Shown here one piece after another: positions 55,701 to 61,835 of a stretch of DNA of 61,835 nucleotides. Location: the NCBI GenBank assembly GCA_902805885.1, contig CADCUM010000114.1, forward strand, positions 1-61,835, in the 5' to 3' direction. The DNA comes from an uncultured Nocardioides sp. (GTDB lineage: Bacteria; Actinomycetota; Actinomycetes; Propionibacteriales; Nocardioidaceae). A program made the translations under genes and the position numbers. The stretch's first letter is position 1. The number at the start of each line of letters is the position of its first letter. The notes under the pieces were generated by a model. It ran no database searches, had not been told where the DNA came from, and saw nothing but the letters and a program-made list of their open reading frames with translations.

Positions 55701-56197
55701 TCATAGACGGGCCGCCCCTTCTCGTCACCCCCGAGGTGGGCGTCGGTCATGGCCGCCGCCAGCCGGTGGTAGCCCTCGACGCCACGCGCCAGGACCAGCA
55801 GGTGGCTGCCCTCGGGGTCGGGCACGCCGTTCTGGGGGCCGGTCAGGCCGAGGGAGAGCTCGGCCCCGAACACGGTCGGCAGGTCGTACGCCGCCGCGGC
55901 CTCGGCGAGCATCGGCGCGCCGTAGAACCCGTCGTGGTCGGTGATCGCCAGCGCGTGCAGCCCCAGTCGCACCGCCTCCTCGACCAGCTCGGCCGGGGAG
56001 CTGGCGCCGTCGAGGAAGCTGAAGTGGCTGTGGCAGTGCAGCTCGGCGTACGGCGTGGCCGCTGCCGGGCGCTCGATCGGACGGGTCGTGGGGGAGGGGC
56101 GCTTGCGTCGGGAGACCGGTGCGTCGTCGGCTCCCGGGAGTCCGCTCAGCCGGCGCTCGAGCTCGCCCCACCGCATGGTGGGGTTGTTCCAGTTCAT
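52787..56197 (-). CDS. dnaE2: error-prone DNA polymerase DnaE2
   Basis: DnaE2 is the alternative C-family polymerase that copies damaged DNA with ImuB. The 1136-residue protein has a PHP domain (YAELHCHSHFSFLDGASSP, ITDHDGFYGAP, about 45-330), and the polymerase palm with its catalytic Asp residues in EPDIDVDFDSDRREEVI (near 445). A fingers region (QEQLMAMAVTLGDCS) leads to helix-hairpin-helix and OB regions in the C-terminal third (LGLDSVRGIGPEVATRI, GVTFLNLEDETGMLNVV). The ATG at 56197 gives the family start MNWNNPTMRWGELERRLSG; a GTG at 56206 is an alternative. It is the last gene of the LexA-controlled imuA'-imuB-dnaE2 operon. Confidence 0.97.
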   Translation of the reverse strand: MNWNNPTMRWGELERRLSGLPGADDAPVSRRKRPSPTTRPIERPAAATPYAELHCHSHFSFLDGASSPAELVEEAVRLGLHALAITDHDGFYGAPMLAEAAAAYDLPTVFGAELSLGLTGPQNGVPDPEGSHLLVLARGVEGYHRLAAAMTDAHLGGDEKGRPVYDLDELGACGHGHWSVLTGCRKGAVQQALASGGEPAAAEELDRLTSLFGLEHVLVELSPRPGADLTNAALARLAADHGLDVVATGNVHHAAPQGRRLASAMAAVRARRSLAELDGWLDLSGSAHLRSGAETAAALASYPDDLGHRAVTRSVSLADELAFDLRKASPGLPKRQIPDGHSADSWLRVLAERGFAERYAGVPHEAEARERLEHELRIIAEKDFAGYFVIVHDIVAFARERRILCQGRGSAASSAVCYALGITAVDAVFYRLPFERFISAHRDEEPDIDVDFDSDRREEVIQWVYDTYGRRNAAQVANVIAYRPRMAVRDAAKALGHSPGQQDAWSKQIDGWTSVIAGDMGDPSAHEVPAPVVALAEELLGAPRHLGIHSGGMVLTERPIGEVCPIERARMDRRTVLQWDKDACESMGLVKFDLLGLGMLGALDHMMRLVASHLGEEWDLATMPKEEPAVYDMLCRADSIGVFQVESRAQIGTLPRLRPREFYDLAIEIALIRPGPIQGGAVHPYVRRATGQEPIGYDHPELVPVLERTKGVPLFQEQLMAMAVTLGDCSRDDADLLRRAMGSKRGVERIESVKQKLYAGMRRRGITGDLADSIYVKILSFANFGFAESHALSFALLVYASSWFKLHYPAAFLAGLLRNQPMGFYSPQSLVGDARRHGVDVRRPDVTRSAAQADLEPLVGGPVAATGLEECCRPRFARTEWVPGTADPVPAHRRDGALAVRLGLDSVRGIGPEVATRIVAARDEAPYTGVTDLSRRAGLTAAQLEALATAGAFDAWGLDRREALWAAGFAEGSEHLPGSTPAPAAPTLPGMSEPEITLADLWATGVSPEHHPVEHLREELRRAGVRSVAELDTVESGRRVLVGGLVTHRQRPGTAMGVTFLNLEDETGMLNVVCSVGLMRAQRQAARNRVAVVVRGRLERNEGVTNLVADRVEGIDVVVPGAGAVLQARASSRDFR

Positions 56198-56224
56198 CGG
56201 CGCCACCCCCTGGGCTGGGTGGGC

Positions 56225-57793
56225 TCAGTCATAGCCGGCCTCGAGCGTCCAGCCCTCGGGAGAGCAGACGAGCAGCCACGCGCGACCGTCGGCGCCGACC
56301 ACCTGGAAGCGCGCGGTCAGACCGGCCCCGCCCGACCACCAGCCCTCGTCGGTGGGCCAGGGGCCAGCCCACGCGGTCACCGGCTGCCAGGGCAGCACTC
56401 CTCCGCCGAGCCGGAACCGCCGCGGCTCGCCGGTGACGGCGCCCCGGTCGGTGACGGCCACCGTTCGGCCGGCGTCGTCGAGCACCTCGGCCGCCGGAGG
56501 CGTCGCGAACACCCGCACCGGCGCCGGGCCGGGCACCCGACCGGGCCAGGGCCGCTCCACGGGACGCAGGTCGACGGCGCGCTCGCCCCACGGCACCAGG
56601 GCCTGGCGGGCCGCAGGGCTGCGACCGCCCTGGAGCACGGGACGGCGCACGGCGTCGAAGCCGACCATCCCCTGAACGCGGGCCACGCCGCGCTCGACGA
56701 GGTCGTCGGACGCAGCCCCCCACAACGCCTCACCGTGGGCGGCGGCGGGCTCGACGACCTCGGGCACGAACCTGACCCGGTCGATCGGGGCGCGCACCGT
56801 CCCGGAGTCCTTGCGCGCCCTCAGCGACCCGCCCACGGTCGCCGACTGCAGCTGCCAGTGCACCCGGTCGACGAGGTCGCGGGCGCCGAAGTGGCGGGGG
56901 TGCAGCCACGTGCGGGAGGAGCAGACGGCTCCGTCCGACTCCGCCTCGACCCGGACCCCGGTGGCGACCAGCTGGTGGCGGGCCAGCTGGGCGACGAACC
57001 GCTCGGCCGTGGTCCGCGCACTGAACGTGATCGCCTCGACCGAGTCGAGCGGCGGCTCGAAGGCGACCTCCGCGTCGAGCTCCGGCGGTGGCGTGCGGGC
57101 GGCGAACAACGCGGCGTCCTGCCCCCGGGCCCGTCGCCACACGGCGGCGCCGTGGGCTCCGAGCCGGTGCTCGACGGCGTCGCCGGGGAGGTCGGCGAGG
57201 TCGCCGAGGGTCCGCAGCCCGAGCCGCTGCAGCAGGCTGACCAGGTCGCGGCCCTGCTGCCCCTCGCCCTGCAGCACGTGCACCGGAAGACCGCGCAGGA
57301 ACGACGCAGAGGCACCCTCGGGAACGACCTCCCACGACTGCACGCCTGCCGTGCGCGCGGCCTGCTCCGCCGTGAACAGGTCGTCGGCGATGCCGAGGCG
57401 GACGTCCCAGACGCCGCTCTCGACCAGCGCCTGGCACACGGTCGCGGCCGCGTCGGACTCGGTGCCGTACCAGCTGCCGGGCGCTCGCACGGCGAGCAGC
57501 CCGGGCCGCAGCGCAGCGACCCCGGGGCGCAGGTCCTCGACGGTGCTGAGCACGGGCTCGAAGGCGCGGGCGTCCCGATCGGGGTTGGCGGGCAGGAGCA
57601 CCAGCTCCGGACACCGGGCCTGTGCGTCCCGGCGACGCTGCCCCCGTCGCACGCCCTCGTCCCGGGCGGGTCCGTTGCACACCTCGACGACGTTGGCCGA
57701 CAGGACGGCGGCGGGGGAGCGGGGTGACTCCTCGGCCTCCTCCAGCGCGGCGACCACGGACCAGTCGGGGCACCAGACCACGAGCACCCTCAC
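56225..57793 (-). CDS. imuB: ImuB, catalytically inactive Y-family polymerase homologue
   Basis: ImuB is the hub of the mycobacterial-type mutasome, binding the sliding clamp, ImuA' and DnaE2. The 522-residue protein keeps the Y-family fold (RVLVVWCPDWSVVAALEEAE, RRGQRRRDAQARCPELVLL, LGIADDLFTAEQAAR, LQRLGLRTLGDLADLPGDAV). The catalytic acids are absent: the first-motif DxD becomes CPDW and the SIDE motif becomes LLAVRAPG. The C-terminal part (about 330-522) is a little-finger and tail region unique to ImuB. The GTG start lies 7 bases after the imuA' stop; the stop is 27 bases before the dnaE2 start chosen here. Confidence 0.95.
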   Translation of the reverse strand: MRVLVVWCPDWSVVAALEEAEESPRSPAAVLSANVVEVCNGPARDEGVRRGQRRRDAQARCPELVLLPANPDRDARAFEPVLSTVEDLRPGVAALRPGLLAVRAPGSWYGTESDAAATVCQALVESGVWDVRLGIADDLFTAEQAARTAGVQSWEVVPEGASASFLRGLPVHVLQGEGQQGRDLVSLLQRLGLRTLGDLADLPGDAVEHRLGAHGAAVWRRARGQDAALFAARTPPPELDAEVAFEPPLDSVEAITFSARTTAERFVAQLARHQLVATGVRVEAESDGAVCSSRTWLHPRHFGARDLVDRVHWQLQSATVGGSLRARKDSGTVRAPIDRVRFVPEVVEPAAAHGEALWGAASDDLVERGVARVQGMVGFDAVRRPVLQGGRSPAARQALVPWGERAVDLRPVERPWPGRVPGPAPVRVFATPPAAEVLDDAGRTVAVTDRGAVTGEPRRFRLGGGVLPWQPVTAWAGPWPTDEGWWSGGAGLTARFQVVGADGRAWLLVCSPEGWTLEAGYD

Positions 57794-57800
57794 GGGAGCC

Positions 57801-58466
57801 TCATCCGGACGCCCGGCGGAGCTCGAGGACCTCGCGGTCGACGAGGTGGACCCCGGGCCAGCTCAGCTCGGCGCGCTGCGGCGGCCGCGCGCCACGGCGT
57901 ACGACGACGCTGGCGCGCCGCTCCTCCAGCCGTCCCGTGCCGGCCGCAGGTCCGGTCCAGCTGGAGCGCTCCACGGCCACGCGGGCCTGGGCGCGCGGCC
58001 AGTCGCCGTGGACCACCAGCACCGCCGAGCGGGTCCGCAGCCGCGAGTCGAGGATCCCGGCACTGCGCTCGTCGACGGAGGCGGGCGGACGCAGGACGAC
58101 CACACGGAGCACGTCGACCAGGGCAGCGGTGACCTCGAGCCAGTGGTCGCCGGGGTCGGGGACCAGCACCGTGCGGGACAGCTCCATCCCCAGCTCGGCG
58201 GCGGCCTCGGCCCCGAAGTCGGCGCAGCCGGCGAAGCCCACCCACTCCCCGGCGCGTGACGCCCCCGCGGCCAGGGCCAGCGCCAGCGAGGCGGAGTCGA
58301 CGGCGTACGTCGCTCCCGCGTGCAGGGGCACCAGGTCGGCCAGCCCGGGTAGGGTCGGGACACGCTGAGCGGCCGGCTTGTGCTCCATCGCCGCCACGCG
58401 TTCACGGAGCTGCTCCACCACCGATCGCGCCGGGTCCGGCGTGGCGACGGACCGGGCGGACGACAT
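57801..58466 (-). CDS. imuA': ImuA' (RecA-like mutasome protein)
   Basis: The 221-residue product is the ImuA-type protein of the actinobacterial mutasome, which links ImuB and RecA-dependent mutagenesis. It keeps a shortened RecA-like core: PTLPGLADLVPLHAGATYAVDS, AAGASRAGEWVGFAG, a Walker-B-like VVLRPPASVD region and VLVVHGDWPRAQ, but no intact Walker A. The ATG at 58466 is preferred because the LexA box lies immediately upstream (58477-58492); the open frame beyond it would run through the box. It is the first gene of the operon. Confidence 0.92.
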   Translation of the reverse strand: MSSARSVATPDPARSVVEQLRERVAAMEHKPAAQRVPTLPGLADLVPLHAGATYAVDSASLALALAAGASRAGEWVGFAGCADFGAEAAAELGMELSRTVLVPDPGDHWLEVTAALVDVLRVVVLRPPASVDERSAGILDSRLRTRSAVLVVHGDWPRAQARVAVERSSWTGPAAGTGRLEERRASVVVRRGARPPQRAELSWPGVHLVDREVLELRRASG

Positions 58467-58476
58467 GTCACCATGA

Positions 58477-58492
58477 TCGAACACGTGTTCGA
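58477..58492. promoter_or_regulatory. LexA (SOS) box of the mutasome operon
   Basis: TCGAACACGTGTTCGA is a perfect palindrome and matches the actinobacterial/mycobacterial SOS-box form TCGAAC-N4-GTTCGA exactly. It ends 11 bases before the imuA' ATG, so LexA would block the promoter. Confidence 0.95.
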
Positions 58493-58550
58493 ACGAGTCA
58501 AGCGGGTGTCGGGCTCCGCCCCGACACGCGACCGCCGGTGCGGGGAGACG

Positions 58551-59249
58551 TCACCGGCCTCGAGCCAGGGAGATGATCGCCTTGGCGACCCGGGCCTCGG
58601 GGATGCCCGCCCTGAGCGCGGCCTCCCTCAGCCTCTCCCGCGCCTCGCGGACGGAGACGTCCTCCATCATCGACAGCATCCCTGTCGCCGCGTCGATGTC
58701 CGCGTTCTCCTCCAGGACCTGCGGCGCGCGCTCGGCGAGCGTGCGCGTCCGGAACGAGAGGTCCGCGTTCGAGACCGCACCGCCGGCCCACGCGCCGAGC
58801 ACTCGCGCCATCTCCTCCTCACGTCCCCGGAAGCTGCTCGATCCCGACGCGTAGAGGTTGACCGTGCCGACGACCTCGTCGCCGCGGAGGATCGGGAGCG
58901 TGAGGCTGCTGGCGACGCCCGCAGCCGCTGCGCCCTGGGCGTAGAGCTGCCACCCCCGCTCGTCCAGGACGCTCGACACCTCCGCGTCGAGACCGACGCC
59001 CTCGTCCGCAGCCTCCACGCACGGCCCCCCGGAGACGTACTGGAGTGCGTCGAGGGCGGCGATCTCGTCGTCGGAGGCCACCAGGGTGAGGGTGACTCCC
59101 GTCTGCGTCGAGGCCAGGCTGAGACCGACGCACTCGGGGACCAGCTCCTGCACCCGGTCGGCCATCCCCTGGATGTCGCCGAGCAGGCCCCCCTCGCTGT
59201 AGAGCTCGAGCTCGTTGATCGCCTCGATGCTCGCCTTGATCGGTCGCAT
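58551..59249 (-). CDS. GAF-ANTAR regulator (second copy)
   Basis: The 232-residue product has a GAF domain (about 1-160: LVPECVGLSLASTQTGVTLTLVAS, SGGPCVEAADEG, SSLTLPILRGDEVVGTVNLYAS) and a C-terminal ANTAR-like region (NADIDAATGMLSMMEDVSVREARERL, ALRAGIPEARVAKAIISLA). Like the copy at 50.6 kb it should bind RNA and control antitermination in response to a ligand or stress. The ATG at 59249 has a GAGGAG ribosome site about 9 bases upstream. It lies between the mutasome and the WrbA-like gene, with its own promoter. Confidence 0.88.
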   Translation of the reverse strand: MRPIKASIEAINELELYSEGGLLGDIQGMADRVQELVPECVGLSLASTQTGVTLTLVASDDEIAALDALQYVSGGPCVEAADEGVGLDAEVSSVLDERGWQLYAQGAAAAGVASSLTLPILRGDEVVGTVNLYASGSSSFRGREEEMARVLGAWAGGAVSNADLSFRTRTLAERAPQVLEENADIDAATGMLSMMEDVSVREARERLREAALRAGIPEARVAKAIISLARGR

Positions 59250-59336
59250 GGCTCGAGCACTCCTCGTCGTCGGTCGAGGTGCCCGTACCCGCTGGGGGAC
59301 GGGCTACGCCCTCCGTGTCATCGGGCGGACGGGGCG

Positions 59337-59930
59337 TCAGCCTCCGAGGCGCCCGGCAACGGTCAGCACACGGGTGACGAGGTGGTCGAGCGCGGTGCTG
59401 GCCGTGTCGTCGAGACCGTCCGACTGCCCTGTCACGACGCCCACGCCGTACGGGTTCCCATCGGTGAACTTCGTCTGGTCCGTGTAGCCGGGCGGCACGA
59501 TGATCCCGCCGAAGTGGCAGAACGTGGTGTGCATCGCCAGGATCGTGGACTCCTGGCCGCCGTGGAGCGTCGACGTCGACGTGAACGCTGAGTAGGCCTT
59601 GTCGGCCAGCTTGCCCTCCTGCCACAGGGGGCCGAGGGTGTCGATGAACGCCTGGAGCTGGCTGGTGACGTGGCCGTACCTGGTGCCGGAGCCCATGATC
59701 ACCGCGTCCGCCCAGTCGATGTCCTCGGGCTGCGCGACCGGCTGGTCGGCCACCGAGGCGGCGTGGGCCGCCCAGGCCTCCTGGCCCTGCACGACCTCGT
59801 CCGGTGCCGTCTCGCGCACCCGCCGGAGCCGCACCTCGGCGCCCTGTCCCTCTGCGGTCTCTGCCAGGCGCGAGGCCATGGCGTGAGCGGTGCCGTAGCT
59901 GGAGTAGTAGATGATTGAAAGTTTAGTCAT
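59337..59930 (-). CDS. wrbA: NAD(P)H:quinone oxidoreductase, WrbA-like flavodoxin
   Basis: The 197-residue product has the flavodoxin-like FMN site IIYYSSYGTAHAMASRLAE (near 6-22) and the WrbA signature GSGTRYGHVTSQLQAFIDTLGPLWQEGKL (two segments, near 80-108). FTSTSTLHGGQESTILAMHTTFCHFGGIIVPPGY and YGVGVVTG follow. WrbA reduces quinones by two electrons, limiting redox stress. The ATG at 59930 is followed by AT-rich codons (ACT AAA CTT TCA ATC ATC), unlike the rest of the gene. It is downstream of the second GAF-ANTAR gene in map order but transcribed separately. Confidence 0.93.
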   Translation of the reverse strand: MTKLSIIYYSSYGTAHAMASRLAETAEGQGAEVRLRRVRETAPDEVVQGQEAWAAHAASVADQPVAQPEDIDWADAVIMGSGTRYGHVTSQLQAFIDTLGPLWQEGKLADKAYSAFTSTSTLHGGQESTILAMHTTFCHFGGIIVPPGYTDQTKFTDGNPYGVGVVTGQSDGLDDTASTALDHLVTRVLTVAGRLGG

Positions 59931-60072
59931 ATGAGCGCAGTACCCGGACGGCCACGGGTGCACGCCTCCGCCGGTGGGTCGGCTGTGTGGTGTTCCCCTC
60001 GTCGCCGCCGGATGCCGGCCGCCAGCGCCGGCGTCTCCGTGGCAGGCGTGGGGTCCCGGTTCCCCCTGAGAC

Positions 60073-60120
60073 GAGGAGGACCGCTCACGGTCCGGGGTCC
60101 GTGAGCGGTCCTGTCCTCGA
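60073..60120. terminator. long-stem hairpin, family copy 2
   Basis: AGGACCGCTCACGG/CCGTGAGCGGTCCT is a 14-bp perfect stem with an 8-base loop (60078-60113). CGAGG/CCTCG extends it. It follows the secreted coiled-coil gene on the minus strand. Confidence 0.75.
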
Positions 60121-60153
60121 GACGTCGCCCCGCCGGGGCAGACGTGCGCCCCG

Positions 60154-60555
60154 TCAGGGCTGGGTCGGAGCCACCGGCGTGGTCTCCTGCTCGGCCAGGC
60201 ACGTGGCCAGGCGCTCGTCGGCCTTCGCCACCCGCTGCTGCTGGGCGCGCTTGGTGAGCTTGGTCTCCTCACGGACGTGCTTGGCCCGGGCCAGGGTGCG
60301 ACGCGCCTCCGCCTTGGCCCTGCCGGCCTCGGCCTGGGCGACAGCCTTCTTGGCGTGTGCGACCCGGGTCTGCTGACGGGCGAAGACAGCGGTCACACGG
60401 ACCAGGGCGGCCTCGGCCTTGTCGGCCTGGGCCTGCTGCTGGGCACACGGCTCGGGCGCGGGCGCCTCGTCGGCGACGGCGGGGGACGCGACGGCTCCGG
60501 CGAGAGCGATGACGGAGGTGGCCGCGAGGCCTGCGAAGCGGGTGGAGACAGACAT
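60154..60555 (-). CDS. secreted coiled-coil protein
   Basis: The 133-residue product has a signal peptide (MSVSTRFAGLAATSVIALAG, cleavage near PAVADEA at about 28). The mature protein is almost wholly helical and charged, with heptad-like Ala/Lys/Glu/Arg repeats (QQQAQADKAEAALVRVTA, AHAKKAVAQAEAGRAKAEAR, about 38-110). It ends in a Thr/Pro tail (TTPVAPTQP). One Cys lies near the N-terminus (EPCAQQQ) and one near the C-terminus (LATCLAEQ), so a disulphide could close the hairpin. The ATG has a GAGGAG ribosome site. The family is not recognised; a cell-envelope structural or spacer role is likely. Confidence 0.75.
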   Translation of the reverse strand: MSVSTRFAGLAATSVIALAGAVASPAVADEAPAPEPCAQQQAQADKAEAALVRVTAVFARQQTRVAHAKKAVAQAEAGRAKAEARRTLARAKHVREETKLTKRAQQQRVAKADERLATCLAEQETTPVAPTQP

Positions 60556-60690
60556 GTGGTGAGCTCCTCGTCGTGTCGGTGCGGCACCTGTGCCACACCT
60601 CTCGTCCCCTACAGCGACGGGGCGGGCGCCTGCGTTACACCCCGGGCCACGGATGTCCCGCCACGTCGACGGCCGGGCCTCCCGGAATGC

Positions 60691-60728
60691 AGAACCGCCC
60701 ACGGTCTCGGGCAGCCGTGGGCGGTTCT
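60691..60728. repeat. long-stem hairpin, family copy 3
   Basis: AGAACCGCCCACGG/CCGTGGGCGGTTCT has the same 14-bp stem as the copy at 46.2 kb, with a 10-base loop (TCTCGGGCAG). It lies in a divergent spacer, so it is not the terminator of either flanking gene. Confidence 0.8.
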
Positions 60729-60729
60729 G

Positions 60730-60745
60730 TGGTGGAGACGGCGGG
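60730..60745 (-). other. 16-base match to a tmRNA (ssrA) 3' end, possible attachment-site remnant
   Basis: Read on the minus strand the sequence is CCCGCCGTCTCCACCA, the acceptor-stem and CCA end expected of an actinobacterial ssrA gene (from memory). It is followed one base later by the hairpin, as at the end of a real RNA gene. The T-arm upstream is absent, so this is not an intact gene. Confidence 0.35.
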
Positions 60746-60930
60746 CGCCCCGGACCATGACGCGATCGGTGCGGCTCGTTCGTCCTGACGGGATGACACC
60801 TGGCCGCGTGGGTACCGCTCGCACGGGCCCGGTGCCCGAAGGGCGTGGCGCCGTACCCAGGTCCCGCAGGTCGAGAAGCGGCTTGCGGGACCGTCCCCCT
60901 CCAACGGCTGGGGGCCGTCGGTGGGGCGGG

Positions 60931-60936
60931 TACCGT
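60931..60936 (+). promoter_or_regulatory. -10 hexamer TACCGT, leaderless ERCC4 gene
   Basis: TACCGT ends 7 bases before the GTG at 60943. Confidence 0.5.
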
Positions 60937-60942
60937 CGGGGC

Positions 60943-61797
60943 GTGGTCGAGCTGGGTCCGGTGCTGGTGGACCACCGCGAGCGGGGCAGCGGCATCCCGG
61001 AGGCGCTGACGGCCGCGGGCCTCGACGTCCGGCTGACCGACCTGCCGGTGGGCGACTACGTGCTCGGGCACGGGCTGGCGGTGGAGCGCAAGGGCCCGAA
61101 CGACCTGGGGGCGTCGATCCGGGATCGCCGCATCTTCGACCAGGCGGTGCGGCTGCAGTCGGCCTTCCCGCAGGCGGTGCTCCTGGTCGAGGGAGAACCG
61201 CGTGGCATCGCGGAGGACGCGTGGCGGGGGGCCGTGTGCCGGCTCGTCGAGGACGGCTTCACGGTGCTGCACAGCCTGGACGTCGAGGACAGCGCCGCCT
61301 GGATCGTCCGGCTCGCGAAGCGGGCCCGGCGGGCCGCCCCCACCACGCCCACCGAGGGTCCGCGCCGAGCTCCGCGGCACCCGTCCGCGCAGGCCGAGGT
61401 GATGCTGTCGGTGGTGCCGGGGATCAGCCCGGCGATGGCTCGCAGCCTGCTGGCGGCGCACGGCAGCCTCGCTGCGATCGCGGCGGCGGCGCCGGACGGG
61501 CTTCGAGGTCACCCGGGCATCGGCCGGGTGCGCGCGGCCCGGCTGACCGAGGCACTGACCCAGGAGTACGTCGTGCCGGCCGATCGCGAGCCGGAGCCCG
61601 AGCGGGCCGCCAGGGGGACGCGGCCGTCCCGGCGCTGGATCCTCACCGAGCCCGGCACCACGGAATCCCGGTCGTTCGACCGCCGGGCCATCGCGCTGCG
61701 TGCCCTGCAGTCGGCCGCTCCCGGCACCCAGCTGGTCGACAGCCTCACCGGCGAGGTCCTGGAGAGCGCCGCCGAGCCCGGTCCCGGCGGGGCCTGA
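60943..61797 (+). CDS. ERCC4-domain (XPF-type) nuclease
   Basis: The 284-residue product has an N-terminal ERCC4 nuclease domain (about 1-130) with the signature GDYVLGHGLAVERKGPNDL (the GD-n-ERK-x3-D motif) and VDHRERGSG. A helix-hairpin-helix region lies near 150-205 (LSVVPGISPAMARSLLAAHGSL, LRGHPGIGRVRAARLTE), then a charged tail. XPF/Hef-type nucleases cut branched DNA at single-to-double-strand junctions; the bacterial stand-alone form is poorly studied. The GTG at 60943 is 7 bases after a -10. It ends 38 bases from the window edge. Confidence 0.88.
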   Translation: MVELGPVLVDHRERGSGIPEALTAAGLDVRLTDLPVGDYVLGHGLAVERKGPNDLGASIRDRRIFDQAVRLQSAFPQAVLLVEGEPRGIAEDAWRGAVCRLVEDGFTVLHSLDVEDSAAWIVRLAKRARRAAPTTPTEGPRRAPRHPSAQAEVMLSVVPGISPAMARSLLAAHGSLAAIAAAAPDGLRGHPGIGRVRAARLTEALTQEYVVPADREPEPERAARGTRPSRRWILTEPGTTESRSFDRRAIALRALQSAAPGTQLVDSLTGEVLESAAEPGPGGA

Positions 61798-61835
61798 CCC
61801 GGTCGGGGTCGGCACCGGGGTTCCGCGGGGGAGTG

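Larger units (their letters stand above)
60556..60942. other. 387-base divergent intergenic region
   Basis: It holds the ribosome site of the coiled-coil gene, the third long-stem hairpin, a 16-base tmRNA-end match and the ERCC4 promoter. I see no credible gene in it. Confidence 0.6.

Noticed and set aside
60609..60995. Minus-strand open frame in the ERCC4 upstream region
   Set aside because: Ser/Pro/Arg-rich translation, crosses the hairpin and the ERCC4 start, and has no ribosome site.

Overview
The window is about 73% G+C, has no RNA gene that I can recognise, and reads as a compact actinobacterial chromosome segment. Family resemblance points to Nocardioidaceae (Nocardioides-like): NadE, GlnA2, GlnE, the ImuA'/ImuB/DnaE2 set and CtlX are all of actinobacterial type. 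This placement is an inference. I see no integrase, transposase, CRISPR array or plasmid gene, so most of the window looks like core chromosome with patches of little-known genes.

Layout. 1-9.6 kb: a truncated hypothetical gene, nadE, a secreted protein, then glnA2, an uncharacterised class I glutamine amidotransferase and glnE in one run, then a satD/membrane-protein pair. 9.6-12.6 kb: the cobT-cobS-cobU operon on the minus strand, diverging from a 2'-5' RNA-ligase-like gene. 12.6-17.4 kb: a His-rich membrane protein, a PepSY membrane protein, a threonine-aldolase-like enzyme, a DUF4177-like protein and ctlX. 17.4-25.5 kb: a surface protein with a stub LPETG end, a DUF1622 pair, a 5'-3' exonuclease, a GH26-like secreted hydrolase and a five-part hybrid histidine kinase. 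25.5-28.4 kb: a BrkB protein and a tetR / small membrane protein / luxR set with a perfect 17-bp palindrome.

28.4-44.4 kb is the centrepiece, a purine-degradation block. A DUF6986 aldolase-like gene leads uricase, OHCU decarboxylase, hydroxyisourate hydrolase, allantoinase and ureidoglycine aminohydrolase. A structured spacer with a 61-base-plus nested inverted repeat and an operator-like dyad comes next. Then follow xdhA-xdhB-xdhC, guanine deaminase, an IclR regulator and malate synthase G. Together they take guanine and xanthine through urate and allantoin towards glyoxylate, then malate. Allantoate amidohydrolase and ureidoglycolate lyase are not in the window.

44.4-61.8 kb: a DUF4331 surface protein, an EAL protein with a recombinase-like tail, a decayed E1 fragment, an aminobutyraldehyde dehydrogenase, a CoA-transferase, two GAF-ANTAR regulators, a stand-alone receiver, a ChaB-like protein, the mutagenic imuA'-imuB-dnaE2 operon under a perfect LexA box, a WrbA-like flavodoxin, a secreted coiled-coil protein and an ERCC4 nuclease.

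Two signals cross the window. At least twelve genes carry a -10-like hexamer ending 7-8 bases before the start codon, which predicts leaderless transcripts and settles several start sites. A conserved long-stem hairpin (core CCGCCCACGG or CCGCTCACGG) occurs three times, and one copy abuts a 16-base match to what I recall as the 3' end of actinobacterial tmRNA.
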